Positions 1 to 9,900 of a stretch of DNA of 35,424 nt are shown here, in pieces. Made by a program: the position numbers and the translations under genes. The stretch lies in contig NMRA01000135.1 in assembly GCA_002633005.1 (NCBI GenBank), forward strand, positions 366,877-402,300, read 5' to 3'. A model generated the notes under the pieces. It was not told the DNA's origin and did not search any database. It saw only the letters and a program-made list of their open reading frames with translations. The first letter of the stretch is position 1. Each line of letters begins with the position of its first letter. Source of the DNA: Phoronis australis. Lineage: Eukaryota > Phoronida > Phoronidae.

Positions 1-564
1 TTTTTGTGACTTTCACAGAATAGCTTTGTGCCCCCACCCGTGTTTCAAGTTTTTACACACCAACGTGAACTTCAAAACAGACTTTAGCAAGCAACTGCAC
101 CAGTCATGAATTTGTAATCGTGCAAAGTTGAGGTATGTTATATACTGTACATTCTTGTGTGTAGATGTGATGTTACAGACAATAAATCTGCTTTACTAAA
201 CATGCAAGTCTCATGGATTCCCTTTTAAAAATGCTTATTCGGGTTTTTGAGTGTCATCTCTAATGTTCTCATGTGCGAAAACAGATAAAAACAAAGAGTG
301 TCCAGTTTGAAAATTTATAGATACCAAGGCTACGGTAAAGATATGCATATGGTGAAAATCTCCATTAAATTCTGAACAGCTTTCGTGCACACCACTGTTA
401 TGTTAAGTTGATATTACCCCTTCAAATTTCCAATCTAAAAATGTTAGGTCATTAATCTGAGTGACCTTCATAACAGCCCAGTGCACAGCAGCAGTGGTGA
501 CCTACTTAGCTCAGCACACAGGAAAAGTTGTCTGAATAGAGGCTTAGCAGGATAAGGGTTAATA
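1..564. other. unassigned sequence, probably intron of the upstream SelL copy
   Basis: No coding exon, RNA gene or clear repeat is visible here. Because the next coding exon (816-923) begins with an intron acceptor, this stretch is probably intronic sequence of a SelL copy whose earlier exons lie to the left of the window. That placement is inference. Confidence 0.4.
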
Positions 565-815
565 TTGCAAAATTGTGGTGGACTTTGTTCAAGTTGATGT
601 TGCTGAAACGCTTAACCATTGGTACCTTTGCAATTAACAGGCTTCATTCAAACTCCTAGAAGGATCATGACTTGACACCTTGCTTAGCATTATGAGTTGT
701 GTGTGGACTGGAATTATTCTGCAAAAGCACCTGTGGACTCAATGGTGGCAACCTTGTTACTTGTACTAAATTGGTGTAGTGTATCACTTCACGTGATATG
801 TGATCCTTCTTGTAG

Positions 816-923
816 ATGGGTGGAGATTTCATACTAGACAAAGATGGCTGTTTGATTCTGTCCTACTGTAGTAAAGATTCAACAGATCGACCGACAGTAG
901 ATTCTTTACTTGACAAGCTACAG
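816..923 (+). CDS. SelL: SelL-like last full coding exon, tandem copy 1 (partial gene)
   Basis: This 108-nt phase-0 exon follows the acceptor 'cttcttgtag' and precedes a 'gtacta' donor. It encodes 36 residues beginning MGGDFILDKDG and ending DSLLDKLQ, the last strand and helix of the Prx-like2 thioredoxin fold of SelL. It matches the exon at 18646-18753 except for a few substitutions, for example Cys for Arg after DKDG and Asp for Val after YCSK. The likely stop is a TGA at 1763-1765, placed exactly at the next acceptor ('attacag|TGA'), shortly before a SECIS. Only the 3' end of this copy lies in the window. Whether a whole functional paralogue exists to the left cannot be seen, but an intact frame together with an intact SECIS argues that it is or was functional. 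Confidence 0.85.
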
Positions 924-1776
924 GTACTACATGTTAAACAAATTGCGATTGATGTATATTCATTTTTTATGTTGTAGTGACAGAATCTGTGTTTGACAGA
1001 TGGTGTTAAGGGTTTTTTTTTGCACAATAAACACAATCTATAATTGAAATGTGTTTTGTGTAGGATTTAAAGCATTTTTAAACTTCCTTGAGGTTGTCAT
1101 CCATCAATTACGTCTCCTCTTGGTTGGGATGTTCAAATTACTTGTGTAAAGTCTTGAAGTTTTGGGTAAAAGTTTGTTTTATTTTTGTCCAGACATCTCA
1201 ACTTTTTAAATGAAATTTGATACTCGTTCAAGTGGAGGTATTTTTGCATGCCGTGTGTTGAATGTTAGAAATGTTTTGTACTCTGATTTTAAGATGAAGT
1301 ACAGTACAGGTCATGAACTTTCGATGGACAACTGCTCAGAAAAATAGCTGACCAGACTGCTAAATTTCTTTGGCAGACCGATAGCTGACCACACAACAGA
1401 CTGCAATACAGATTTCAATGCGGAGCAAGTTTCTCACTCTTAACTTTTATGATTAGTCTAAGGCCCTGTCACTACAACTCTTCTCATTTTGAAAGCATTT
1501 TTTATTTGCTTTTTCAAAAAAATTCACTTTCGTTTCGTGCAATGATCTGTCTACATCAAAAATATTTTTTGACAATTTTTTTTTCATGTACGAGATGGGT
1601 GGAGGACTGGTTGACGATCACCCGTTGGCTAGTTTCTGACTGGTCAGCCAAGAACTTTGACCTTTGCTGTATGACTATTCATTTCAGCAGCATCATATAT
1701 TATTTAACTTTAACTACTTATTTTTTGACATTTTCCCGTAATTCCCGTCTTTAATATTACAGTGAAACAGCTGCAT

Positions 1777-1837
1777 GCCACCAGTATGACTGTCGTCTCT
1801 GAAACCTTACAGGGGAGATAACATGAAGTTTGGTGGC
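1777..1837 (+). promoter_or_regulatory. SECIS element, copy 1
   Basis: This is a eukaryotic selenocysteine insertion element in the 3'UTR. Helix I is GCCACC (1777-1782) pairing with GGTGGC (1832-1837). The non-Watson-Crick quartet is ATGA (1786-1789) opposite TGAA (1824-1827). Helix II is TGTCGTCTCT pairing with GGAGATAACA, with one C-A mismatch and G-U wobbles. The apical loop begins GAAAC and supplies the conserved adenosines. Such elements recruit SBP2 and the Sec-specific elongation factor so that in-frame UGA is read as selenocysteine. The same structure occurs in copy 2, and the substitution in the quartet's first base (A here, G there) is one SECIS elements tolerate. Confidence 0.85.
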
Positions 1838-2156
1838 TAAGCGGTTGCAGTAACTACCTTTTGCTGCTTGTTCGAAAGATTGCTTAATGTTGTTTAACCT
1901 GGTGATGCACAATGTGGTGTCTGTTATAAACAGAGAGTTTTTGGTTATTATGAGACTGGTAGTAATTATTTGTGCACAATTGTGGGAGATTTTTGAAAAC
2001 TTTTATCTGTTGTCATAATATTGTCTGATCACGTTTAAGTCTGTGAAACCTTTTGTCCATTTTGAACATTTATTGAATGCAATAAGTTTTACTTTTAACA
2101 TGGTTTATTCGCACAAATATTTTATGTTTATATATTAAGTATGTATATTGTAAAGT

Positions 2157-2353
2157 GACGAGTCTCCACTGGTAAGACGGGTGTGTTCTATGGATACATT
2201 TCCGTTGTCTGCCTATACAGTGATGAGACTCCACTGGTAAGACGGGTGTGTTCTATGTATACATTTCCGTTGTCTGCCTATACAGTGATGAGACTCCACT
2301 GGTAAGACGGGTGTGTTCTATGGATACATTTCCGTTGTCTGCCTATACAGTGT
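2157..2353. repeat. 65-bp direct repeat, three copies
   Basis: A unit containing 'ccactggtaagacgggtgtg' and 'ccgttgtctgcctatacag' occurs three times head to tail with a 65-bp period and very few differences. It is absent from the matching part of copy 2, so it expanded after the segmental duplication or was lost there. Confidence 0.9.
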
Positions 2354-2769
2354 GGAGACCATGAAATGTAGTTTAGCTTTCAAGTAGTGCAATTTTTTAA
2401 AAAATATATTAAGAAATAAGTTTGAGAGGCAAAGTACGTTTTGGTATTTGACATTGGAGTGGCAATTCAAGGAACAAACTAAACAGAAATGGAGTAAAAC
2501 TGACATTATTGAACCCATAAAATCCAGGTCATGTTGTCACTTCAAATCATGCAGAAGGTGTCCAAGATAGGTTGAAGTATCCATTGATACTAAGACTATG
2601 CAAAAACCTGTGCTACACAGGGACCTGCAAGTAACCATGATCCTAACGAGGAAGATCAAACTGTAGAGCCTTCATGCATTTTAGCATTCAAGTGAACTGT
2701 TCACTTGTTGCTCCAATTGTCTAAATGCTGAGAAGACTTCTCTAATGATACTCAGTGTTGTTAAGTTAT

Positions 2770-3865
2770 GTGTTGAAATCCTGTAAACTACCTCAAGTTT
2801 ATGTGCAAAGAGATTATCAAGATGTAAGTTCAGGTTGCAGATGCGGCCATATTATCACAAATAATCACCAATCTCCTTCCGGATTCCTATTGGCATTTTC
2901 TAGACTAGGCAAGGCTAAACAATCATCCTTTTCACTTGACTTTTATTATTACTAAATAAAGATTTCACTCACTTTCTAATTTGAATTCAAAATTACATTC
3001 ATTTCAAGATTTTTGTAAAAAGTTTATGGGATTTCAGGTATGATGTCGTAATTGATTTTTTTAGTTTCATGTGTGGCAATGCTTTAAAATTTTTTAACAC
3101 TTTAGAGGGTAACACATAAGCACAAACCATTGCTACTAGTCGCCTTGTTGAGGAGAGTGTATTACTTGTGTTTGGTATTGGATGTTTTACAGTTAGCTTA
3201 TCATTTGGGTTTGACAAACATATGAATTAAAAATAGCTTGCTTTGCTTAAAGTTGTATGGTGAATGAGACAGGTGAAATTGAAATTAAACACATTTTGGG
3301 ATGTGTCTTTGCATTTTGTAACAATAATTATGGAAAAATTTATTCAATGTCTCCAGAAACGTCTGAAACACTGGCAGTCCAATACCAGTGATCTTAGCTT
3401 GTCTGTGGAAAAAATTCAAAACTTTGTGAAAACTCAAGTTGTAAAACCATGCCCAGTTTCAATTCCAAGTCGATCAAAAATGAAAAAACAAGGATTCAGC
3501 AATTTTAATGTTGAACTGTATCACAGCTCTGTACACTGTCAGTGTGAAGTACAAATTGTACTAATGACTAGTCATGTCAAATTGTTTGTACTCCCAACTG
3601 CCCTAGACTCTGGTCACCGTGACAGTAGAGGTACTTGTATGGTATCACAACACGTGTTGCTGTCTTCAAACGTGCGTGTTCGTGACATGTCACTTGAGGT
3701 GTTCATGTGGGGTTCAGTGTACAGCTGAGCATTGTTTCAGTTTGCTGGAGACAACTTGAATAATTCCACATGGGAGCAGTCCATGGGATAAGTTTTTGGT
3801 TTCAGCTACAAAATGTATACTTATCAGTTTGATATACTCAGAATTATATGTATCCCTATTGACAT
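2770..3865. other. copy-1-specific segment of about 1.1 kb with an unrecognised ORF
   Basis: Alignment of the two duplicated segments breaks at about 2770 and resumes at about 3865 ('cagataaaagc'). Within it a + strand frame stays open over 3264-3728 (154 codons, rich in Lys, Ser and Val). I do not recognise the protein and see no clear splice sites or start context. It could be an eroded transposon-derived reading frame or chance. No terminal inverted repeats were found at the segment edges. Confidence 0.4.
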
Positions 3866-4025
3866 CATCAGATAAAAGCGATTTGTGATTTAAAACAACA
3901 CCATGTTATTCACTTATTCCAATATTGACCTATATTTTTCTAATTGAAGATTCGTTGTGGTAGGTCTTTTGAATGGACATTAAAATTACATAGAAAGAAT
4001 AAAATATACAATATAAAACATTATG

Positions 4026-4031
4026 TTTATT
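4026..4031 (-). terminator. poly(A) signal of the RNF8-like exon, copy 1
   Basis: Reverse-complement AATAAA, about 150 nt downstream of the orphan RNF8-like stop codon. The hexamer and its flank ('gagca.tgtaa.cagtcatcatt') are kept in copy 2 at 21065-21070. Confidence 0.6.
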
Positions 4032-4176
4032 GAGCATTGTAACCAGTCATCATTGGTAGTTATTAATTTTATGCAAACTTAAATTTTTGTTACGGAGAAC
4101 ATTGCACCCTGTGGAGGTTCGAGATATCCATTGCCTCATGTTGGCTTATCCATGTGCACACCAAGTCATTCCATTT

Positions 4177-4217
4177 TCACCTGTACGGACATCCATTTGC
4201 CCAGTGACCTCTGGCAC
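4177..4217 (-). pseudogene. orphan duplicate of the RNF8-like terminal zinc-knuckle exon
   Basis: These 41 nt are identical to the terminal exon at 21213-21253, including the stop codon and the preceding 'ctccaccag' acceptor. Read in the phase of the functional gene they encode the second half of a CCHC zinc knuckle, ending GHWANGCPYR. No upstream RNF8 exon occurs between here and the SelL 5' end near 6.8 kb, so this is a stranded exon carried along by the segmental duplication. The full identity within the exon, set against a diverged flank, is noteworthy. It could in principle serve as a distant alternative last exon, but that would require antisense transcription through the whole SelL gene. 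Confidence 0.7.
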
Positions 4218-4925
4218 CTGGTGGAGAGAAATGACACTAAAGACTATGCACAAGTGAAACCAAAAGTAACCCAGTTAACCATCGAAATTATAGGTGGCTA
4301 TGCATAGTGTGATATCAGTCTAGAATCATTGTAGAGTTGTGCTATTCGATTAAAAGGTTCAGGCAGAGTGCTGCCTAGTCTTGCCACGAAATGTATTCTC
4401 CATCCAAAACATTTACGTTTCTGCACAACGCACATCACCAACAAAAGCTACAGTGCATTTTATTAGAAATAAAAACAAATTAAAGAAGCAACACACACCT
4501 TAGGCTCATTTTTGTAATGTCTTGCAATTAATATTCCCTACTAAGTTTGACTTATTAAATAGAGTAAGAATCGAGGAGTTTTAATCTCAACTCTCCATTA
4601 TGAAAAGCAAAAAATGACCCATTTGAAGTTAATCTACCGTCAAACACAATCCATTAAAAGGACATGCCGATTCAATTCCGGAGCATGTGGCATGTTTAAC
4701 TGTCAATAAGTAAACAAAAGAACGTGGAAATGAAGATTATAGTGACTGCCCAATTTTACTAAATATGCATTACTCCAATCACATTGAATGTTTCCAGTAA
4801 ACTGCCAAATTTCACAATGAAATCTAATAGGTCAATTTTGTAGCCTCTAGTAAAGTTTGATGGTCGCTGTCCTGACTCAAAGATCTATAACAAAATCTAA
4901 AACATTGGACTCCAAAAAGATTCAC

Positions 4926-5527
4926 ACACATCCGTAAAACTGCGTGTTTTCTTGATGGCATACACACTGTAGCTTCGTCTGATCTCCTGCAAAGACAACG
5001 TGATATATTGAATATGCATTCAACAACATTAAGCTTTCAATCCAAATGATCCTTTATGAGGTCAAGTTAGTTGAAGGAGTCCGCCCTCTATGCTTGGCGT
5101 GTTCATACTAATCTTTGATATAATTGTCCTCTACGTAGGCTACCCCGCACACTGGCAGGCTCCGTAAAACTTGTTGAAAAAGTACCGCCCACCCGCAACA
5201 GGTTGCTACAGGCCAGCAGGCACCTTATTGGACAATATGAGTGAACCCCCGGAAATTTACAGTCTTTTCCGCTACGTTTCCCAGGGCTTTTAGAAAACTA
5301 GTTCTCGAGTGGACACTATTAACTATACATTTTGACTTTTAAGAGGAATGAATTAAAATTCATTTTGTGACTTTTATGAGGCTGCTGTGTTGCGACAAAA
5401 ATTGGAAAACATGAGGACGGCCGCACCGTGTCTGCTCGGTGAAGAAAACACCCCCCGACACGGCGCTCCTCAGCCTGGTCTCATCGGCACCTCCAAAAGC
5501 CACCTGGTTGCAAATACCGGAATGTAC
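4926..5527. other. intergenic sequence without recognised genes
   Basis: No exon or RNA gene is recognised. From about 5150 the sequence becomes richer in C and G than the AT-rich DNA before it, leading into the mobile element at 5528. Confidence 0.4.
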
Positions 5528-6022
5528 CAGTGGCGGATTTGGGGGGGGGGGGCAAAGGGGCCATAGGCCCCTCTAAAATCGTTCTCCCGGCAGATACCAT
5601 TTAGCGACTATCAAGGTCGGGGCCGGTGCGAAGTTGGCGGCGGACTCATGCGCGCACCCCGGGAGCTCGGGGGGCGAATGCACAATGCATAGCCTTTGAA
5701 AAAAACCCGTTTGCCGTTTTTTTTAGTAATAAGGGCCACAAACCCTAAAATTCGAGACCCGCTGCATCCCTACCCTTCGGGCTGGACGCTCGCACTAATG
5801 GTGGCGAAATTTTGGTTAGGCCTGTGCCCTGGCCCCGCTAACTCAAAATTCTGGATACGCCCCTGTGTNTTGCCGTTTTTTAGTAATAAGGGCCACAAAC
5901 CCTAAAATTCGAGACCCGCTGCATCCCTACCCTTTAGGCTGGACGCTCGCACTAATGGTGGCGAAATTTTGGTTATTCCTGTGCCCTGGCCCTGCTAACT
6001 CAAAATTCTGGATACGCCCCTG
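5528..6022. mobile_element. non-autonomous TIR element (CAGTGGCGGAT... type)
   Basis: The left end reads CAGTGGCGGATTTGGGG and the right end, reverse-complemented, reads CAGGGGCGTATCCAG, so the termini are imperfect inverted repeats. A G-run of 12 follows the left end. The inner part 'ttgccgtttttt...cgcccctgtg' is present twice in tandem (about 5713-5868 and 5871-6027) with an N at the join, so an assembly or replication duplication is likely. Related copies lie at about 29985-30276 and 30828-31243. No transposase is encoded; the reading frames here are by-products. Confidence 0.65.
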
Positions 6023-6030
6023 TGTACTGC

Positions 6031-6842
6031 CGCTAAAGCCACCGCCACCACAAACCCCCACTACCGGCACCACCCGGCACGGCGCGTTGCGCCGAACAGC
6101 CTCATCTGGGCTTGGGTTCCTTGCCCCGGCCCGGGGGCGTTGAGTGAGATCTCGAGTAGATAATGATCATCGTCCATTATCACAAAAGATGTCGCTGTAG
6201 TCGGTTGGTGGACCCGAAGTGTTTGCCTACTATACGTAGCAGACCGTAGCGTCTTTGTACGTAGTAAACGACCATTGTCCAGAACAATGAGCTTTTTTCA
6301 GAAAAAATGGTCATTGTTGTCTAGATCTCGAAATGAGAGGCTTACGAGATTTAATGAGATTTTTGGTCAAACCGGTTTATTGTGGTGGGGTCGGGGAATA
6401 TAATAGCGGATCTCGGGCGTTCACTCTGCGCACTGAACACTCTGAGCGCCAAACAGCAGCTTTACAGTGAGGGTTCTTGTTCAGGCGTAAAGACATTGAA
6501 CAGAAATCTGTGTAAGCATTAATTTTTGTTTACTTCGTAATCACGAACCACTGGATACGGCAAAAGTTATGTACGATCTCAAATTTGGTGAGCAATTCGT
6601 GGTGACCATGCAAAAGTTTCATGCATGCGAATTTCCCCATAAGTATAGCAAGTCGGGGATTAAACTTCACAATATATTGAGGAAAAATATCTAATCTGAC
6701 AAATTCAAGTTTGGAAACCATTGAAGAGGATTGATTGAGGTAAAGAGATCAACATTGGTTGTGGAATATTGTTTGGTGAAGAGAACTTGTCTGTTCTGAC
6801 TTCTGTTTTTCAATTCCACTTGTTTAATTATTTATTTTTCAG
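6031..6842 (+). promoter_or_regulatory. putative SelL promoter and 5'-untranslated region
   Basis: This stretch precedes the first coding exon of SelL. An acceptor (TTTTTCAG, ending 6842) lies 40 nt before the start codon, so an upstream non-coding exon must exist. A plausible donor is 'ttgag|gtaaag' at about 6738/6739. The interval about 6400-6500 is less AT-rich and could hold the transcription start. No TATA box or other decisive element is assigned; this is inference from position. Confidence 0.35.
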
Positions 6843-6855
6843 ATTCCAACACAAC

Positions 6856-6861
6856 ATGTAG
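6856..6861 (+). promoter_or_regulatory. minimal start-stop upstream ORF (ATG-TAG)
   Basis: In the 5' leader of SelL, ATG (6856-6858) is followed at once by TAG (6859-6861), 21 nt before the main ATG at 6883. Start-stop elements are known in other genes to stall ribosomes and lower translation of the main frame. The presence of the six bases is seen; the regulatory role is inference. Confidence 0.45.
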
Positions 6862-6882
6862 ACAAACTGCTTTCAATCTAAT

Positions 6883-6979
6883 ATGTCATTTCCAAGCAAG
6901 GAAAACGTGTTGGTTGCCTTGACTGAATTACACTCTGAGACACTCCGCATTTTGACAACAGCCAAGAGTTTGTCAAAAG
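6883..6979 (+). CDS. SelL: SelL coding exon 1
   Basis: Encodes 32 residues beginning MSFPSKENVLVALTELHSET and ends one base into a codon at the donor 'caaaag|gtaatt'. The ATG at 6883 is chosen because it is the first in the exon not followed directly by a stop, and the frame stays open to the donor. The acceptor of this exon ends at 6842. Confidence 0.85.
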
Positions 6980-9900
6980 GTAATTTTTTATCATTAATTA
7001 AGACTTTGTACTTTGGCCAGTCATGCAAGACATTAAAGCATCACTCTTAGGCTTCCTTGTCTTTGTTTTTTGAATTTTTGTCAGAACTCTTTCGGAGGAA
7101 TTCAATTAGAATGCCAGGTTGAAATCTATTGAAATTCATTGATTTTTCTGTTGATATTATTCTAAACAATTTTTTAAGGACCTTTTTTGTTCTTAAAATA
7201 ACAAGGTTTGTCTTCAAAAATCTCACCAATTTAAGAAATGACAGACAAGTGAAATTTTATCTTTCAAATATTTTCATGAAAGATAAATAGCACCAAATCT
7301 ATATTATTTGCCAATGCCACTGTAATCGACAAGGTAATGTTTTGATAAACTGTGGGCATTCACAAAATAGAAGCCTTTGAAAATGAAAAAAAATCAATAT
7401 TTTATATTTTCTTCTGAATGGTCTACTGTTTTTGAATTTTGTTTCATTAATATTGGTAATTGCTCACTTGTCACTCAAGTATTTTCCATCTTAAACATGA
7501 GAAATTCTCGCGAACAAAATCATTCAAAATACTAGGATTTGCCTGGCAGTGGCAGTGTTGAGTTTGTGGATTGCAGTCTCATTCGATGAATTAGTGGTGT
7601 CTTGCCACCAGGTGCTGAAACGGCTTGGCTAAGTTTGTGAGTCAGCTCACCATTAACTGCCAAACAATACACAGTAGAAATTGATGACTTAACATTCCTG
7701 TAGGGGAGTGAAACAGAAATCTAGTTTTGAAAACAAAATGTCACCTAAAATCATTTGAGAAAGTTCTGAAAAAGAGCAGAAGCATAAATCTGAACTATAC
7801 TAGTCAATATGCTTGCTCAATGGAAACTTTTAAAAGGTAAAGTATAGCTTTCTATAATTTAATTTTGTTTTACAATTATTGCTCTCATTAAGAATCAGGT
7901 TTCCATAGACTTACTGCCTGGGTATCACACCCATTTAAACCCCTTAAAATCGGAAGCAGCAAAAATGAAGTCCAATAGTTGCTTGGCATCTCTTTTAAAG
8001 GTCCATTGTTGCAGGAGAAAGTCATGTATTTTTCATCTGAAAACATACACATGTAGCAACTATATGCTTACTGAACCTGACAATTTTGTTAGAAAGTTAA
8101 TGTTTGTGCAGGCTTACAGTAGTAAATACATGTACTTATTTATTGCAGATTCTGTGGAGGAGTTTGTTTCTTCTAAGATATGGTGCATGTTTAATTTTGC
8201 TGTGGTGTTGGCCAAAGCCTTCAAGGACCTTGGAATCTCTACAAAGGTAGAACTGAATAAAGCCTGTGAAGCTCATTTCAGGTAAACTTCTAGGGGTACT
8301 TAATACATATTTATTAGGGCTGGTAATCACTTGCTAGTGCTTCCCTCTAGTAGTCAGGTGCGGAACTAGACTTTCCCCAGTTGACATCCATCTTGCCATT
8401 TTGCATAAAATGGCAATGGCTAAGTTTCCACATTCATGGGTTTCAGTTTAAGTCTACCGCAACAAGGGTTTGTCCGTTATACACATCCTTAGAAATCATT
8501 GCGTGACTTCAAATTTTAGTAATGTATAAGTTGCAACAAATAATATTGCTGTAGCTGACTAATTTACTGTTATGTTAGTAATGTGTTTGACACTGGAAAA
8601 TTCTGTGAGCGAGTGTAATGTAGCTTTAAGAAATGGCTAAGTTCCATGTAAAGGGCAGCTAATTTATGTGTAGAAGCTTGTGTTATCCTGCACTGAAATT
8701 GTTCTGCACTATTTAATTCTGTTCAAGCTGAAGAATCTGTTCATGTGCACATCTTTTTCAGACATGCTGATGTCAGCGAGATTGTTGAAGACTTTTGGAA
8801 AACTGAGGTACTGAAACGTTTTCACAATCTATTAGCACAACAACTGAAAAATAATATACTCTGAATTAATTAGCATGTACATTGCATTATCACGCTCGTG
8901 CTATTGTTCACAAAAACAATATGCACATGAGTAAATTCCGCGAAGAGGTACAATCACAGTGATGTCGAAAACATGATAATTTATGTTTGTTTCTGTGGTT
9001 TTTAAGCGGTGAACACAGTTTTATTATAAAGTTAACAGAAATAGTTTCATGTGGTTATCTTTCCAAGTTTTTATAGAATTCACAGTTTGATCTCAAAATC
9101 GAACGACGGACGTGAAAGTGTGACATTCGTAACGAAGTTAAAATCCTTGCACAAGGCTGCAATTCTGGTTTGTTTATTTTAAATCTTTAAAGAAGTGAAT
9201 AAAATAGTTAGAACTCATTGCAGATCTTTCCATAACACTGTATAATTAGCCCAATTAATTACTTTCAAATGTGATTATGGGCATGACGCGTTTCGTCAAA
9301 CCCGCGGACGAACTTCAGACGGATGATTCCCATATTGCCGATGGCTGGTGATTTCAAATTGGTTTGTCTAGAACAACTTTAAGCAACACCGAAATGTCAG
9401 GACTAGTTTTTTTCGAAGTGCACAATGATTTTGTTTAACATAACGCTTCACTCAAAAGCAACTATGTGAATTCCATCATACAATCACTAGGTTATTGCCA
9501 TCTAAATTTGAACATTTTTCAAAGTACAACACTTTACTAAGCTAGACAACAGATACATTGTGTCTGTCTAGATACATTGCGTCTGTCTAGATACATTGCG
9601 TCTGTCTAGATACATTGCGTCTGTCTAGATACATTGCGTCTGTCTAGATACATTGCGTCTGTCTAGATACATTGCGTCTGTCTAGATACATTGCGTCTGT
9701 CTAGATACATTGCGTCTGTCTAGATACATTGCGTCTGTCTAGATACATTGCGTCTGTCTAGATACATTGCGTCTGTCTAGATACATTGCGTCTGTCTAGA
9801 TACATTGCGTCTGTCTAGATACATTGCGTCTGTCTAGATACATTGCGTCTGTCTAGATACATTGCGTCTGTCTAGATACATTGCGTCTGTCTAGATACAT

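Larger units (their letters stand above)
565..4925. repeat. segmental duplication, copy 1
   Basis: This segment aligns by eye with about 18399-21966 in the same orientation. Matched landmarks, in order, are a shared left flank containing 'gtggtggact', the SelL coding exon, the SECIS hairpin, the block containing 'catgcagaagg', the minus-strand poly(A) signal, the RNF8 zinc-knuckle exon and a shared right edge ending 'ggactccaaa'. Coding exons and the SECIS are the best conserved parts; intron sequence has drifted and carries indels. Copy 1 has about 1.1 kb (about 2770-3865) that copy 2 lacks, and a 65-bp triplication that copy 2 also lacks. Copy 2 has its own insert near 19920-20395. Confidence 0.85.
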
